Positions 41,501-64,000 of a stretch of DNA of 64,000 nt are shown here, in pieces (the stretch's first letter is position 1; every line of letters starts with the position of its first letter). The notes under the pieces are model-generated. The model had not been told where the DNA came from, did no database searches, and saw only the letters and a list, made by a program, of their open reading frames with translations. This stretch comes from Ficedula albicollis. Taxonomy: Eukaryota; Chordata; Aves; Passeriformes; Muscicapidae. The position numbers were made by a program, and so were the translations under genes. The stretch covers positions 16,012,543 through 16,076,542 of the forward strand of contig NC_021677.1 of assembly GCF_000247815.1 (NCBI RefSeq), given 5' to 3'.

Positions 41501-44034
41501 TTTGCCTGATCAACCCCTAACAACAGAATCCATCTTTGAAGTCCAGGGCCCAGCTACATCTGCACGAGCAGCAGCATCAGGCCCAACACACATTGGGCAA
41601 AAAAGCAAAAGAAACAGCCCACCTCTGTTTCAAAAGGCTTGAAAGTTCCTGCCCTTCTCCTAGTCTAGCCCCTTCCACAAAAACTTTGCATGCAGAGCAG
41701 TGTCTCTTGGGTCCCTCATTCTCTTGAGCAAAGTAAACAGACCTCCAGTGCAGCGACAAATGAACAACAAACAGAGGGAGAAGAAGGAAAAAAATCTTGC
41801 TGCCAACTCGAAGATTTTTTCTTGGCATGTTTAATTAAAAAAAAAAATATAATGTGCAAGCTATGCCCCAAGGGTGACCCTGCATAAAGCTTTCTGGCAG
41901 CTCCAATGTCTGCCATTTCCCCCTCACATCACCACAGACACCCCATCTCTTCCTGTGCTCTCACCCTGGTGCACACGCACACATACAGAGCCCTAAGAAT
42001 CCAGGCACCCACACGGCTTTTTCTTTTTCAAGCATGCCAAAACAAGCTCAGCTCCTAAATCCCTTTCAGAATTTGGGCTTGTGTGGAAATGTGTTTGCCT
42101 CCATCCTATGTTTATTTTCTTTTGTTTTCAGGTTTGTTAGCCCAAGGGCAAATGTTGTTCCTAGCACCAGTTTTGGGGTTGAGTTTTGTTTTGGTTTTTT
42201 TTTTTTTGGTATTTATCTTTCAATCAAGTGTTCCTCCTTGCAAGGATAAACAGGATGTTTAGAGACTCTGGGTATGATGACCAGTCTTTGACAGCTGTTG
42301 TGAGACACCACACACTGGGTTTACCATGTGTGCAAGCACTGGCACAGCTCAGTCTGCAGCAGGCTCTTTTCATGACCTAAGAAACCTTCAACAGCTCTGT
42401 TGTCAGCATAGACTCATGAGAAATGCACCACACAGACATGATCCAGAACAACTCCCTGGCTTCTCCCTCCATTTAGGAGGGTAACACCTGCCCACCCCAC
42501 AGCCATTCCCTTTCTAGTCCTCTCATTTCACTTTTTTAGCTACACTAAACTATGCTCTGCCTCTGAGAAATTTTCCTTTTCCAGGTGCATGCAGACAGAC
42601 AAGAGTCAAAATACTTTTAAATCACAAATCAACACAGGGAGTTCCCCAAGCCTTTTTTAGGAACGGAAGTTTTCCAAGCCTTGAATCACTGGCATTGGTC
42701 TGACTCCTAAAACAAGAACTTAGGAAAATGAAACACAGATAGCACAAAGGGCCAGTCTCCAAGCAAGACTTACCTGTTTAAAACACTGTGTGTGACACCT
42801 CCAACAGCCCAGTCACCACAGAAGAAAATGCATTGCCTAATTCCCCACTGCACAAATTCTCCAAAATCTTAGTCACTTTTTATTTGCAGCATTTTCTCAC
42901 AGCAGAAGGCAGGAAAGGTTAAAAGACTGGTAATTAGTCCTGTTTTGTAATTAAAAGCAATGAGTTTTGCACCAGGCCCTAATTAGTGTGTTCTCAAGTC
43001 ACAGAATTAGTGACTGTGATGTATTTCCCAAATTCTACAAGCTGGGTGTGTCCGCAACAGCAGCGCACACTTTGATAAGCCATACTATACACAAAGAGCT
43101 AAATGCTGTCTAAACAGTCATAAATCACTTCAGAAGAAATGGCTCAACCAGTAGGTCATCTTATCTAGTCTAAAACCTTTTGCATTTAAAGAAAATAATA
43201 TTTACAGGAATTACCTCCCTTCTCTACAAACACATGATTCCTGAGCAGCAACGCTCAGTTTTCCCCATTACAACCTCTCTCTGTAATTCACAGGACAAAT
43301 GACAACATGTTGGTGACTTTCATGCTGTTTGGGCCCAGCTTATTCAAGGAAAATGACTTGGTCCTGCAATGCTGGTCAAGTTCAAACCTTGAAATCTATT
43401 CCAGGTAACATTAAACCACAAGCTTCTGGCCTATGCACAGAAAGTGCAGCATGAAATTTTATGGTGTGTGTCATTCAGGAGGTCAAAAGGGATTATCACA
43501 ATGCTCCTTTTTAGCTGTGGTACCTATGAGCCTTGGCATACAAGCCACCCAAAAGCCATTCTCAGACAACTGCTTTAAATTGGACTCTGAGCAGTCCTTG
43601 AACTCTACTTCAGGAGAAAGCAGCATTGTCAAGATAACGGTTTTACAGTTTTCACTCCCCCCAGGAAAAATAGCATTTGCTTTGTGTACCTTGCCCTGGT
43701 GCACACACTGAGCAGGCATCCTCTCTCCAACCCTCACTGCTCTCTGCGAGCCCCTCCACAAACATGCCAGAGCTGAAGAATAGTCAATAGTCTGTCCTAC
43801 AGCCTGAAAATTCAAGTAAGTAAAATAGCTCTCCCAAAATAAAAACCCCAGTTTTGATGTCATTGGGATAACCTGGAAGGAGCAGGAATTCCCCAGCCAT
43901 TAAGATATTTTCCACAGCAAATCCACATTAGATAAAGTAAGCCAAATTTTCCTACTGCTTCATTCATTCAGCACTGCTAATGGCAGTGCGTCAAGAGTAG
44001 ATCAAATCATTGAATATATTTTTCTGTCACCCAA
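38573..44034. other. Intergenic, no gene recognised
   Basis: Unremarkable sequence with short poly-A and poly-T runs (for example near 41838 and 42197). The stretch at about 42900-43110 is non-repetitive and has several TAATTA-type words, so it may be regulatory. No exon recognised. Confidence 0.5.
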
Positions 44035-44625
44035 TGCATAATTTGGGGGTCCCAGTATGAGAGCTGAGTGATGCACTGACACACCTGAGGGATGGGATGC
44101 CATTCAGAGGGATCTGGACAAGATCGAAAAGTGGGAATCTTGTGAGATTCAGCAAGGCCAGGTGAAAGGTCCTGCTCTTGAGTTGGGGCATGAAGAGATT
44201 ACAGGGATGGAACACCTCTCCCATGAGGAAAGGCTGAGAGAGTTGGGGTTGCTCAGCCTGAAGTAGACCTTGCGGAGATCTCACTACAGTCTTCCAGTAT
44301 TGAAGGGGGGCCTGTGAGAAGGATGGGAATAGATTTCTTTAGCAGGGTTTGTTCCAATAGGACCAAGCATAATGGTTTGAAGGTAAGAGGGCCCGTGTAG
44401 GTTAGATAGAAGGAAGAAGAATTTTACCATGTGGATGGTACAACACTGGAACAGGTTTCCCAGAGAGGTGGTGAATGCCCCATTCCTAGAAACATTCAAG
44501 GACAGGTTGGACTGTGCTCTGAACAACCTGATCTAGTTGAAGACATCCCTGCTCATCACAAGGTTGATGGACTAAATGATTTTCAAAGGGCTCTTCCAAT
44601 CCAAACCATTCTGTGACTCTACAGT
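44035..44625 (+). mobile_element. CR1 LINE, 3' end with internal deletion
   Basis: The left part (44035-44190) resembles the CR1 ORF2 section with wording like 'gagattcagcaaggccagg' and 'aaaggtcctgctcttg'. It then jumps to the distal section ('cccatgaggaaaggctgag', 'acaggtttcccagagaggtg'). It ends with the CR1 tail 'cttccaatccaaaccattct' and a short octamer-type terminal repeat ('gtgactctac'). It is 5'-truncated and diverged, with no intact frame. Confidence 0.9.
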
Positions 44626-45739
44626 CTGGGTAACACACAAGATAAAGCTACCACAGCTTTACATCTAACCATTTAGCAGCTGTGCTGAACCCTCTGAGGT
44701 CACACAGCAAGGCTAAGGTGATGACAAATGGTTACAAGACTCAGTAAACTTTGTTATCTGCAGGAACCTGTTCCTAGTGCCCACCAGAGCACTATCTGCA
44801 ACACAAAACTCATTTCTAAGGTGTAATGTTAGGAGAGTCACTTAGATAGTCATCTCTGCACTGTCTCTGCAATTCATTTTGGTTTGTTTCAAAAAAAAGC
44901 AGAAGCAATTGCATGTTCCCTCTGAAGTGTCCTGGCATTGCTGGGATAGCTGGATGGTATTGCACAGCCAGATGGCTTTCTCCACCAGACTGGCCAGCAC
45001 AGCCAGCTGCACAAATCCACTGGCTGTTCCAGCACGTTACTCTCTTTGGGGGGCTGCACACGTTCAGAGAGGAAAGAAACTGCATTCAGCATCTCCCTTG
45101 CACGTCAGAGAAAGCAGCAGCTGCAGAGCTGTGCACGCCAAGTGCAGGACGTGGCTTTTCCTGCACCACAGTGAACATCAGTCTCCTCAACCAAGTTATT
45201 GCTCTGCTCCTTGGAGAAACTGTTCATGTGTATATCCACATCCTTGGCCCACAGGTATGGCTGCTGACATAGCCAAGGATAGCTCGACACCTCAGACAGC
45301 AGGGCTAGATGTGACTTCACAGGAGCTGCTGACCCTTTACATCACCCAAAACATACATCAGGATGTGCTGGAAGGAGCACAGCACATTGAACACAACTCA
45401 GAAAAGACTCTGAGTCTCCCTGTCCTAGTTTCAGCACTTGTTTGCTGTACTGCTCTCTGGTACATCTGATATAATCTGTGCCTTTGTATTAAAGTATTCC
45501 CTGCTATCTTTTAGCCCACCTGCACAGCTTGGGGGATGAGATTTGTGAAGCACTGAAGCACCAGATCATATCAACCACTAGCACTTCCTCAGAAGCTCAA
45601 CAAGGATCTGGGAAAAGACTCAAGATCTTTTCAATCCCACTTCCACAGCAATCAGGAGTATTAAAGCAAAACAATGGTGGGACTCTTTTCTCTTTTTTTA
45701 ATCTTACCTTAATTTCACAGGAATACTGTTTTAGAGGTG
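44626..45739. other. Intergenic, no gene recognised
   Basis: A 196-codon open frame on the plus strand (44879-45469) crosses this stretch. It has no recognisable domain and overlaps several minus-strand frames. Treated as chance. Confidence 0.45.
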
Positions 45740-45846
45740 GCTGGTGACATTGAGGAATGAGTCCCTGCCCAGTAACAGTGGCTTGGAACTAGGTGATCTT
45801 TTAGGTCCCTTTCCAACTCAAACCCTTCTATAGGATTACATGATTG
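45740..45846 (+). mobile_element. CR1 3' tail fragment
   Basis: About 100 bases match the terminal CR1 untranslated region: 'gtccctgcccagtaacag', 'ggcttggaactaggtgatct', 'ttaggtccctttccaact', and a degraded terminal octamer repeat. It is a very short 5'-truncated insertion. Confidence 0.8.
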
Positions 45847-48025
45847 TTCTCTTATGCAGCTTGAGTATCTGCCAGAATTTGGTTACAGCAACTTCATACA
45901 GATATGGATGTATCTGCATCTCTGTTTCTTCCCTTTTGTGCCACTCTAGATAGAAACTTGCCTTGAACATGAGCTGGAAATTAGTTGCCCATCATAGAGT
46001 AGCAAAGCATGGTAGACCTGCACAGGTGCTTTTGATACTCACTGAGCCTAGAGCACATGTGGGCCTGCAAATAAATTTCACTCATCTTGAGTCTTCAATG
46101 CCAGTAAGGAAGCTGGGAACTCCAACATCTCTTGACCATTAACAGGGAAGACAGAGGGTGATGGTTAAATTTATCTTTGCTGTTACACCTAAGGCAGCCT
46201 CATCTATCCAGAACTAACATACCTGACTGTTTGCTCAAGGCTGACCAACCAGTTAGGAAGACATATGGCAGCACTAGATGAGCCCTTTCCATCTTCACCA
46301 TGGTGAGAAAGATTGAGTAACCTACATTGAAGATAAACACAAAAGGACAGTGAAGAAAAAATAGCAAATTCCATAATATTATATTGAAGGAACATAGCCC
46401 AAGTTGCAGTATAGGTCATCTCCATACTGATCTGTGAGTTTGAAAAACAGCACCTTTACAAAAATGTATTAAACAAAGTAGGGGGGAGGAGAAGGCTGTG
46501 CACAGCAGAGAGACCCTTGCACCAGACAAATTCAGTCACCCTACTTTAAATCTGCAGGCCAGCTTCTGATTTAACCTGGAGTTTCACATGTCACTACAAA
46601 ACTCTGGAAATGTCGCCTTTGCACATATGCCAAACACATGAACTGTTTTCAGTGAAGTCAGTATTTTTCCACATCTACAATTGTAACTCTGCTGGCAGGC
46701 TGAGAGTAGCAAATCCTCCCTTATCTCCCTCCTCTCTAAGAGCATCTCTCTGTTTAAGTACCAGCTAACTTAGATCATACACGATCCCCCTTGGAAAGTG
46801 GACAAAGAGGGGGGTGTCAGCAACAAACCACAGAAGGAGGTGGACTGTCATGCACAAGGGAAGTAGCAGGGAGAAAGAGGTGACTAACGAACAGAAGGGG
46901 GTGCGTAAAATCCTACTTGGATTGACTCTCTGGAGAACAGCTGTTTCCTTGTAAACATCTTGCTAGCTGTCCAAACAAGAAGTTCAGACACAGAACAAGA
47001 AAGGAGAGCACCCGGGTAGAAGCGTTGAAGGCATAGGCTCATTCACTAAACTGCCAATTGCTCCAAGTGGCAGAATGCAAAAGCCAGGGAAACATTAGCT
47101 ATACATTTAACTCTGCATGTGCTGTGTTCTTCAAACAGTCTGCAGAAATACCTTCTCCATCCGTGAAGTCCTTCCTAGCCCTCCTTTTCCCCCACTGTTT
47201 CTGACACAACAGCAGAGCACATTACTCCACAAAGGAAAAGAGGAAATATCCTCATCAGAGCAAGGAGAAACAGCCACAAAGCCAAGAAATGAAAACACTG
47301 AACGTGGCAGCCCAGAAGGCCTAGAAAAGTTCTACCACTGCCCTGGCATCAGTAACTTGGAAGAAGAAGGAGTTACACCAGAAAAAGAGAGTCTTTTTAT
47401 TAGTCCTCAGTACAAAACAGGCTACACTGGCAGAAGCATTTCTATGCCAATACAACTGTATCCACACAGGACACTTGCCAGCACTGCAAGGTAGCTGTGG
47501 AGAGGGGAAGGAACACTAGCACAGCAGTGCCAGTAAACGTTCCTAAGGCAGGCTGGTCACAGAGGACACCTTCACGGCACAACAGCAAGCAGAGATGTGC
47601 ACCACCTTTGTCTGCTCCTTGATGCTTAAAGGGATCAAACACCTATGTGCCCAGTCACAAACCTGCCCTATAAACCCTGTCCCCAACATGCCACATAACT
47701 GTTACAAGGCTACAAGAAGATCACATCCAGGAAAGGAGAGGTCACTGCAAGAAAGGCAATAGGATAGCAGGATGCAGTAAGTGACAATAAGGGAACCCTA
47801 TATCCTGAGCCTATAGTCCAGTTTTCTACACTTTCATGTCCACCTCTGGCTAAACTATCCTGACTTTTATACATTCTTGTCAACACAAATTGCACGTATC
47901 CAAGAAATTAAATACCCTATTTCTACTAAACAACCCATAGCAGCATGAAAAAGATACACACAATGACATAGTAAGAACTGACAACAAGGAACTCCACATT
48001 TTAGAAACAGTCCACAAGTTCACAG
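45847..48025. other. Intergenic downstream of MRPL23, no gene recognised
   Basis: Two kilobases between the CR1 tail and the MRPL23 polyadenylation site. A 125-codon frame (47117-47494, plus) is unsupported. Nothing else recognised. Confidence 0.45.
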
Positions 48026-48046
48026 AAAAGACCTGGTGCAGTCAGA

Positions 48047-48052
48047 TTTATT
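48047..48052 (-). terminator. MRPL23: MRPL23 polyadenylation signal
   Basis: 'tttatt' on the plus strand is AATAAA on the MRPL23 strand, 178 bases after the stop codon. It is the first canonical signal downstream of the stop, so the mRNA end is expected at about 48025-48035. Confidence 0.7.
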
Positions 48053-48229
48053 TTACCTTTTTATTTCTTCAGGGCCGTTTTGTTGTAGGCATGCACAAAC
48101 AGCCAGAAAAAAGGCACACTAGCAAGGGCTGCCCAAGAATAAACATTCGGTCATTATGAAAAAAGAAGAGTGCAAGTTGTGCTAATCAAAATCCCTCTGA
48201 GCCTAAAGGAAGGCAGCTGGCTTGTTGCA

Positions 48230-60145
<11,916 letters not shown>

Positions 60146-60289
60146 GGCCGAGCCCCGCGGGTGTGAGGGGCCAGAGCGGCTCCGGGGGCGGCAGCGCCCC
60201 CTGCTGGCTCGGAGGGCCCGAGCAGGCCGCAGCGCCGTGCCCGGCCCGGGGCTCCTCCGTGAGGGAAGGACGGCGAGCAGCTGCCAGGG
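60146..60289 (-). promoter_or_regulatory. MRPL23: MRPL23 CpG-rich promoter / 5' UTR
   Basis: GC- and CpG-rich sequence directly upstream of the start codon. It has a GC box ('gggggcgg', 60184-60191), a CTCF-type motif and no TATA box, which is typical of a housekeeping promoter. Together with exons 1-2 it forms a CpG island interrupted by the poly-G block. A CR1 element begins about 145 bases upstream of the ATG, so the native promoter is compact. Confidence 0.65.
60192..60209 (-). promoter_or_regulatory. Near-consensus CTCF motif at the MRPL23 promoter
   Basis: 'cagcgccccctgctggct' matches the reverse complement of the CTCF consensus (YRSYGCCMYCTRSTGGCC) at every position but the last. It lies in the CpG island about 50 bases upstream of the MRPL23 ATG. 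Binding is inferred from the motif. Confidence 0.65.
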
Positions 60290-60690
60290 ACGGACGTGAG
60301 GAGGGCCCTGCAGCATCTCTCCTAAGAGCGCAGACTGCGGGAGCTGCGCCTGCTTAGTCTGGAGAAGGGAAGACCCAGAGGGGATCTCCACACTCCAAGA
60401 GGATGGTGCCAGCCTCTTCTCAGCGCTCTACTCAAGGAGCAATGGCCGCAAACCGAAACACGAGAAGTTTCACCTCAACACAAGGAAGAACATCTTTATG
60501 CTGAGAGTGGCAGGGCACTGGAACAGGCTGGCCAAGGGACAGTGCAGAATCTCACTGCCTGGAGATACTGAAACCCACCTGGACACATTCCAGTGTCGCC
60601 TGCTGCGGGTGACACTGCCTTGGCGTGGGTGTTGGACTGAACAACCTCCAGAGGTCCCTTCCAACCCTAACAATTCTGTGACTGCGTGGG
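60290..60690 (+). mobile_element. CR1 LINE 3' end
   Basis: It carries the distal CR1 words 'agtctggagaagggaagac', 'agaagtttcacctcaacac', 'ggcactggaacaggctggcc' and 'cctccagaggtcccttccaa', and ends 'attctgtgactg'. It is 5'-truncated, with its 3' end pointing away from MRPL23. Confidence 0.92.
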
Positions 60691-60794
60691 ATGCTGCAGT
60701 GCTGTCTGCCTTTGCTGGGGCCCTGTCCTGGCTCTCTGCTGCCCTGCACGCTGCTGAGACCCAGCACAGACACGGGCTGGCGGGTCGGGCCCAG

Positions 60795-61203
60795 AGGAGG
60801 TGCTGGAGGGGCCGGGACCCCTCCCTTGTGAGGACAGGCCGAGAGCTGGGGGTGTGCAGCCAGGAAAGGGGAAGGCTCCTTGGAGACCTGACTGCGACCT
60901 TTCAGTGTGTAAGGGGGCTTTAAGAAAGGCAGAGACTCTTTACCAAGGTGTCCCGTGTCAGGACAAGGGACAATTGTTTTAAACTGAGAAAGGGCAGGCT
61001 TAGATTAGATGCTGGGATGGAATTCTTTAGTGGGAGGATGGTGAGGCACTGGAGACATTGTGGATGCCCCATCCCTGGGAGCGTTCAAGTGCAGGTTGGA
61101 TGGGGTTATGAGGAACCTGGTCTAGTGAGAGATGTTCCCACCCATGGCAGGGGAGTTGGAGCTGTATGATCTTTCAGGCTTCTTCACACCCATGACTCCA
61201 TGA
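60795..61203 (+). mobile_element. CR1 LINE 3' end, second subfamily
   Basis: Distal CR1 of another subfamily, recognisable by 'gcttagattagatgctggg', 'ggatggtgaggcactggag', 'gttggatggggttatgagg' and 'ggtctagtgagagatgttcc', with a tail ending 'atgactccatga'. It is in the same orientation as the copy before it but diverged from it, so the two are separate insertions. Confidence 0.9.
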
Positions 61204-61835
61204 CACCTCAGCATATGTCAACAGAAAGCCAGAGAGGGAAGACAGGCACCAGAAACAGGAGTTTGGACACATGGGAGAGACTCCAATGGATTCCCTCTAC
61301 CAAGCAGTTCAAGGGTTGGCAAAGACACCCACCTCAAATTTAGTAACAGCCACTTATGTTTTGACATCTACATTAAATTAACCAAGTAATTCACACTTCA
61401 GTACTGGACTTTAATATTGTATGCAGGCTAACAGCCTCAATAAATATTTTAATGTCATGTTTCAATGAATCATTCTCTATTGCATTTGTCTGTGTTTAAT
61501 AAAAGCTATGTGCTGAAAACTACCACTTCTGGAGATTTGTTCCTTTATTCCCCATTCTTTGATTCACTTCATCACTTGAACTTTGAAGTAAATTTCAACT
61601 ACATTTGGCAGCCAGATTATGAGCTCCCTGAGAACAGTCAGCTCTTGGTATCTGCCTATAGGATGGCTTAAAACAGGCCCCCAAGCCTGAGTCTTTGCTG
61701 ATCAAACTGACCCTATTCCCCCTTGTAGAGACAGATCAAAGGATATTAAGTAAGGGTTTGGACCAACTCCCAAATCCTTGGAAAAGGAGAAGGCATTAAA
61801 TAAAATACAAAACACCATTCCAGAGGGCTGTCATT
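61204..61835. other. Spacer between TNNT3 3' end and CR1 elements
   Basis: AT-rich sequence with two AATAAA words on the plus strand (near 61439 and 61498) that are not connected to any gene I can see. Otherwise featureless. Confidence 0.5.
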
Positions 61836-61855
61836 GGAGTAGGTACTGGTTGTGC

Positions 61856-61861
61856 TTTATT
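61856..61861 (-). terminator. TNNT3: TNNT3 polyadenylation signal
   Basis: 'tttatt' on the plus strand is AATAAA on the TNNT3 strand, about 310 bases after the stop codon. The mRNA should end at about 61835-61845, leaving some 1.7 kb to the MRPL23 start. Confidence 0.75.
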
Positions 61862-62172
61862 TACAAAATCCAGAGATTTGTACACAGCAATCTACAGGAC
61901 AGCATAGGGCTGGTATCAGGAGGATAAGGGACATGCTCAGCAGGAATTGAAGATGCCAGCAAGGAGTCATCCCAGTTCCACAGGGAACCTGCTTCCCCTT
62001 GCCTGAGGAAGCCACCAGACCCCTCCAGGAATAAAAGCAGCAGCAAGAGCCAATGCAGGCTGATGTGATTTTTGTTATCATTGAGGCATGAGAACACAAG
62101 TGATCGGTGAAGGAGGGAAGAGGAGACCTGCAGGGGTTCAGCACACCACTAAAGGCCATCCTGCCTGGTTCT

Positions 62173-62221
62173 TTACTTCCAGCGCCCACCAACCTTGCCC
62201 TTGGCTCCTGCCTTCTTGCTG
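62173..62221 (-). CDS. TNNT3: TNNT3 last coding exon (fast skeletal troponin T), partial gene
   Basis: Fast skeletal troponin T anchors the troponin complex to tropomyosin on the thin filament. After a strong polypyrimidine acceptor ('tttctttccttttgcattgtag'-like, 62222-62243) the exon reads C, then SKKAGAKGKVGGRWK, then TAA. This C-terminus, with GKVGGRWK at the very end, is diagnostic of troponin T, and the SKKAG.KGKVGGRWK form fits the avian fast skeletal protein. One base completes a codon begun in the previous exon, in known TNNT3 one of two mutually exclusive 41-base exons. Those exons are not visible in the 1.8 kb available upstream and must lie beyond the window. The gene runs in the same direction as MRPL23 and precedes it, as in other amniotes. 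Confidence 0.93.
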
Positions 62222-64000
62222 CTACAATGCAAAAGGAAAGAAAAACATGTCAGCATGGAAGTAGTGAGGCTTTCCAGCCACTCTGCATTTCTAACTCTTA
62301 GATTAGGTTCCAGCTGCTTTCACTTCTCACATGTTGGACACACCTGCCATTGACCATATCCTGAGAAAAATATTGTTGATATTATGGAAAAAAAAATTAC
62401 TCCTGGGACTCTTAGTGTGAAAGGCAGGATATGCATGCCTGAAAGAGATGGACCCTTCCAGACTGCAGGATTATCAGGGTAGATATCTAAGTGGTCTCCA
62501 AACTAAGTGACAGGTCTATGCAGCCACAGACTTCATATTTGCTGAATACAAATCTGCTGTACTCTGGCTTTTAGGATTTGGAGCTCTATCTAGAGAAATT
62601 TGCTCAGTATGAAAGAGCTCTGATCAAATTCCCCAGATGCTCCATTTGGTAGTGGAGGCAAAAAGCTGGACACTAAATAGAGCTAAGAAGTGCTTTACTC
62701 TAGAAAAGGCAGAGTGGCTATTTATATCATGAGAGCAAGAGCCTCCAAAACAATCCAAACAACTTTTTGGGCCTGCTCTCATATCAGTATCCTTGTCTTG
62801 CTCATGGTGTGTGGGGAGTAGGGAGCTACACTCCCCACTCAAAGCACCAGAGGCAAACTCTCTCCAAGAGTTCTTGCACACAGAAGGGCAATCCTCCATG
62901 CAAGCCACTTACCTTCTGCCTGAGCAGCCTGAACTCAGGATGGGGCTAGGCAGGAAGTTAGTTGAGTTAGATTCTGCACTAGTTCCCATTAGCAGCACCT
63001 TGGTTTGTGGGGCTCGGCACACCCCCAAACCCTTCCATCTCACACACCCAGTGATGAGGCTGCTTCTTGAACCAAAGCACATGCAAGGTGGGGGCGGTTC
63101 TTTGACATGACAGACTGTGGGGTTGGAGACCAAGCACAAGGTGCTGGGGCCTTGCTGTCAACAGAGGCCTTTCTTCAGAACCACTCCAGGGAGAAGAAAA
63201 ACACAGGGACAGCGCATCTGGGGAGATTTTTGTTGTGCTGCCCCATGGATTGGTTCAAGAGCACCAGCCATATTTACAGAAGGATGTAGCACAGTGACAG
63301 AGACACACACATAGTGGATACTTTACCTTTGACCAAGATAGGCTTAGTCTATTTGAAAAAATTGATGGCTTACTTAAAAGAGAGCATGCACTTTCTGCTT
63401 AGCCTGAATTAAGCTCTCTGTCCCTTTTGTCAGCCTTGCTGAAGGTTCAAAACCCAGTGTAGGAGCTGCATAGCTCCTCAAACAAAGACAGAGTCCTTTT
63501 ATGTCCAGAAGCACCTGTGATGTTTGATGTTACACCTAACCTTTACAGTGTGCTTAAGGAGATTTAACAAAGTCTGAAGCAAAAGACTCATTTGATCCTT
63601 GTATAACACGCTGGCAGGCACTGCCTTGGAATGAATGTGTCCAGGTGGATAGAAATTTAAGCACACAGAAATCTCATTAGCTCTGGGCTTCTCAGTGCAA
63701 CCTTTCCAAATGATGTCCTGAGAGAGCTTCGTGTCTTTTGGGGGAACAAGCAGGCAGTGGCCTGTTGTGGGTGGTGTGGAAGCACCCTGCAAGAGCAGGA
63801 ACAGCCAGACAAACCATGGCATCCTTCTGCAGCTGCACATTCTGCTGAGGTTTATCAGCCTACAGCTCTGTACAGAAAATACCACGGGAAGGTCAAACCT
63901 TGTGTTGGGCATTACAGACAACCAAACCCCCAGTATTACATTCCTTTGAGAAGTCAGAGTGTCTTGGGGAAGTGGGAAGGCAGTAACTGGTCACTCCTGT
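62222..64000 (-). other. TNNT3: TNNT3 terminal intron (partial)
   Basis: No further troponin T exon could be translated from this stretch. It contains a short poly-A run near 62390 and otherwise ordinary sequence. Open frames on both strands are short and unsupported. Confidence 0.7.

Noticed and set aside
44879..45469. 196-codon plus-strand frame
   Set aside because: No domain, no conserved pattern, and overlapped by other frames on both strands. Consistent with chance.
62912..62945. Possible 33-base TNNT3 exon on the minus strand (acceptor ctag, donor GTAAGT)
   Set aside because: The translation does not resemble troponin T, and its length and phase do not fit the required junction with the last exon.

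Overview
This is vertebrate nuclear DNA, most likely from a bird. It contains several CR1 retrotransposon copies of the kind common in avian genomes, spliced genes with large introns, and two genes I can identify from exon translations: MRPL23 (mitochondrial ribosomal protein uL23m) and the last coding exon of TNNT3 (fast skeletal troponin T). Both are on the minus strand. In amniotes these genes are neighbours in the IGF2-(H19)-MRPL23-TNNT3 block (human 11p15.5).

Layout. From 1 to about 48.0 kb I find no protein gene. From the conserved gene order this should be the interval between the 3' ends of IGF2 (not in the window) and MRPL23, where mammals carry H19 and its enhancers. It holds two CR1 copies, a short CR1 tail, a decayed CR1/L3-like LINE, a MIR-type SINE, a compact CpG cluster near 19.3 kb, small tandem duplications and three poly-G tracts. 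From 48.0 to 60.15 kb lies MRPL23 in five coding exons, which join into a frame of about 156 codons. Its CpG-rich promoter, with a near-consensus CTCF-type motif, is at 60.15-60.29 kb. Two CR1 copies of different subfamilies follow at 60.3-61.2 kb. TNNT3 ends at about 61.84 kb, and its upstream intron fills the rest of the window.

Four uninterrupted poly-G blocks (407, 687, 830 and 1430 bases) dominate the computed open reading frames but are almost certainly assembly filler. Two sit between near-perfect copies of the same 28-30 base flank, a third lies between similar T-runs, and the fourth has replaced the splice acceptor of MRPL23 exon 2. All are G on the plus strand.

I see no sign of a novel protein-coding system. 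The most useful points are the full MRPL23 gene model with its damaged acceptor, the location of the window at the avian counterpart of the H19/IGF2 region, the CTCF-type motifs, and the systematic poly-G artefact.
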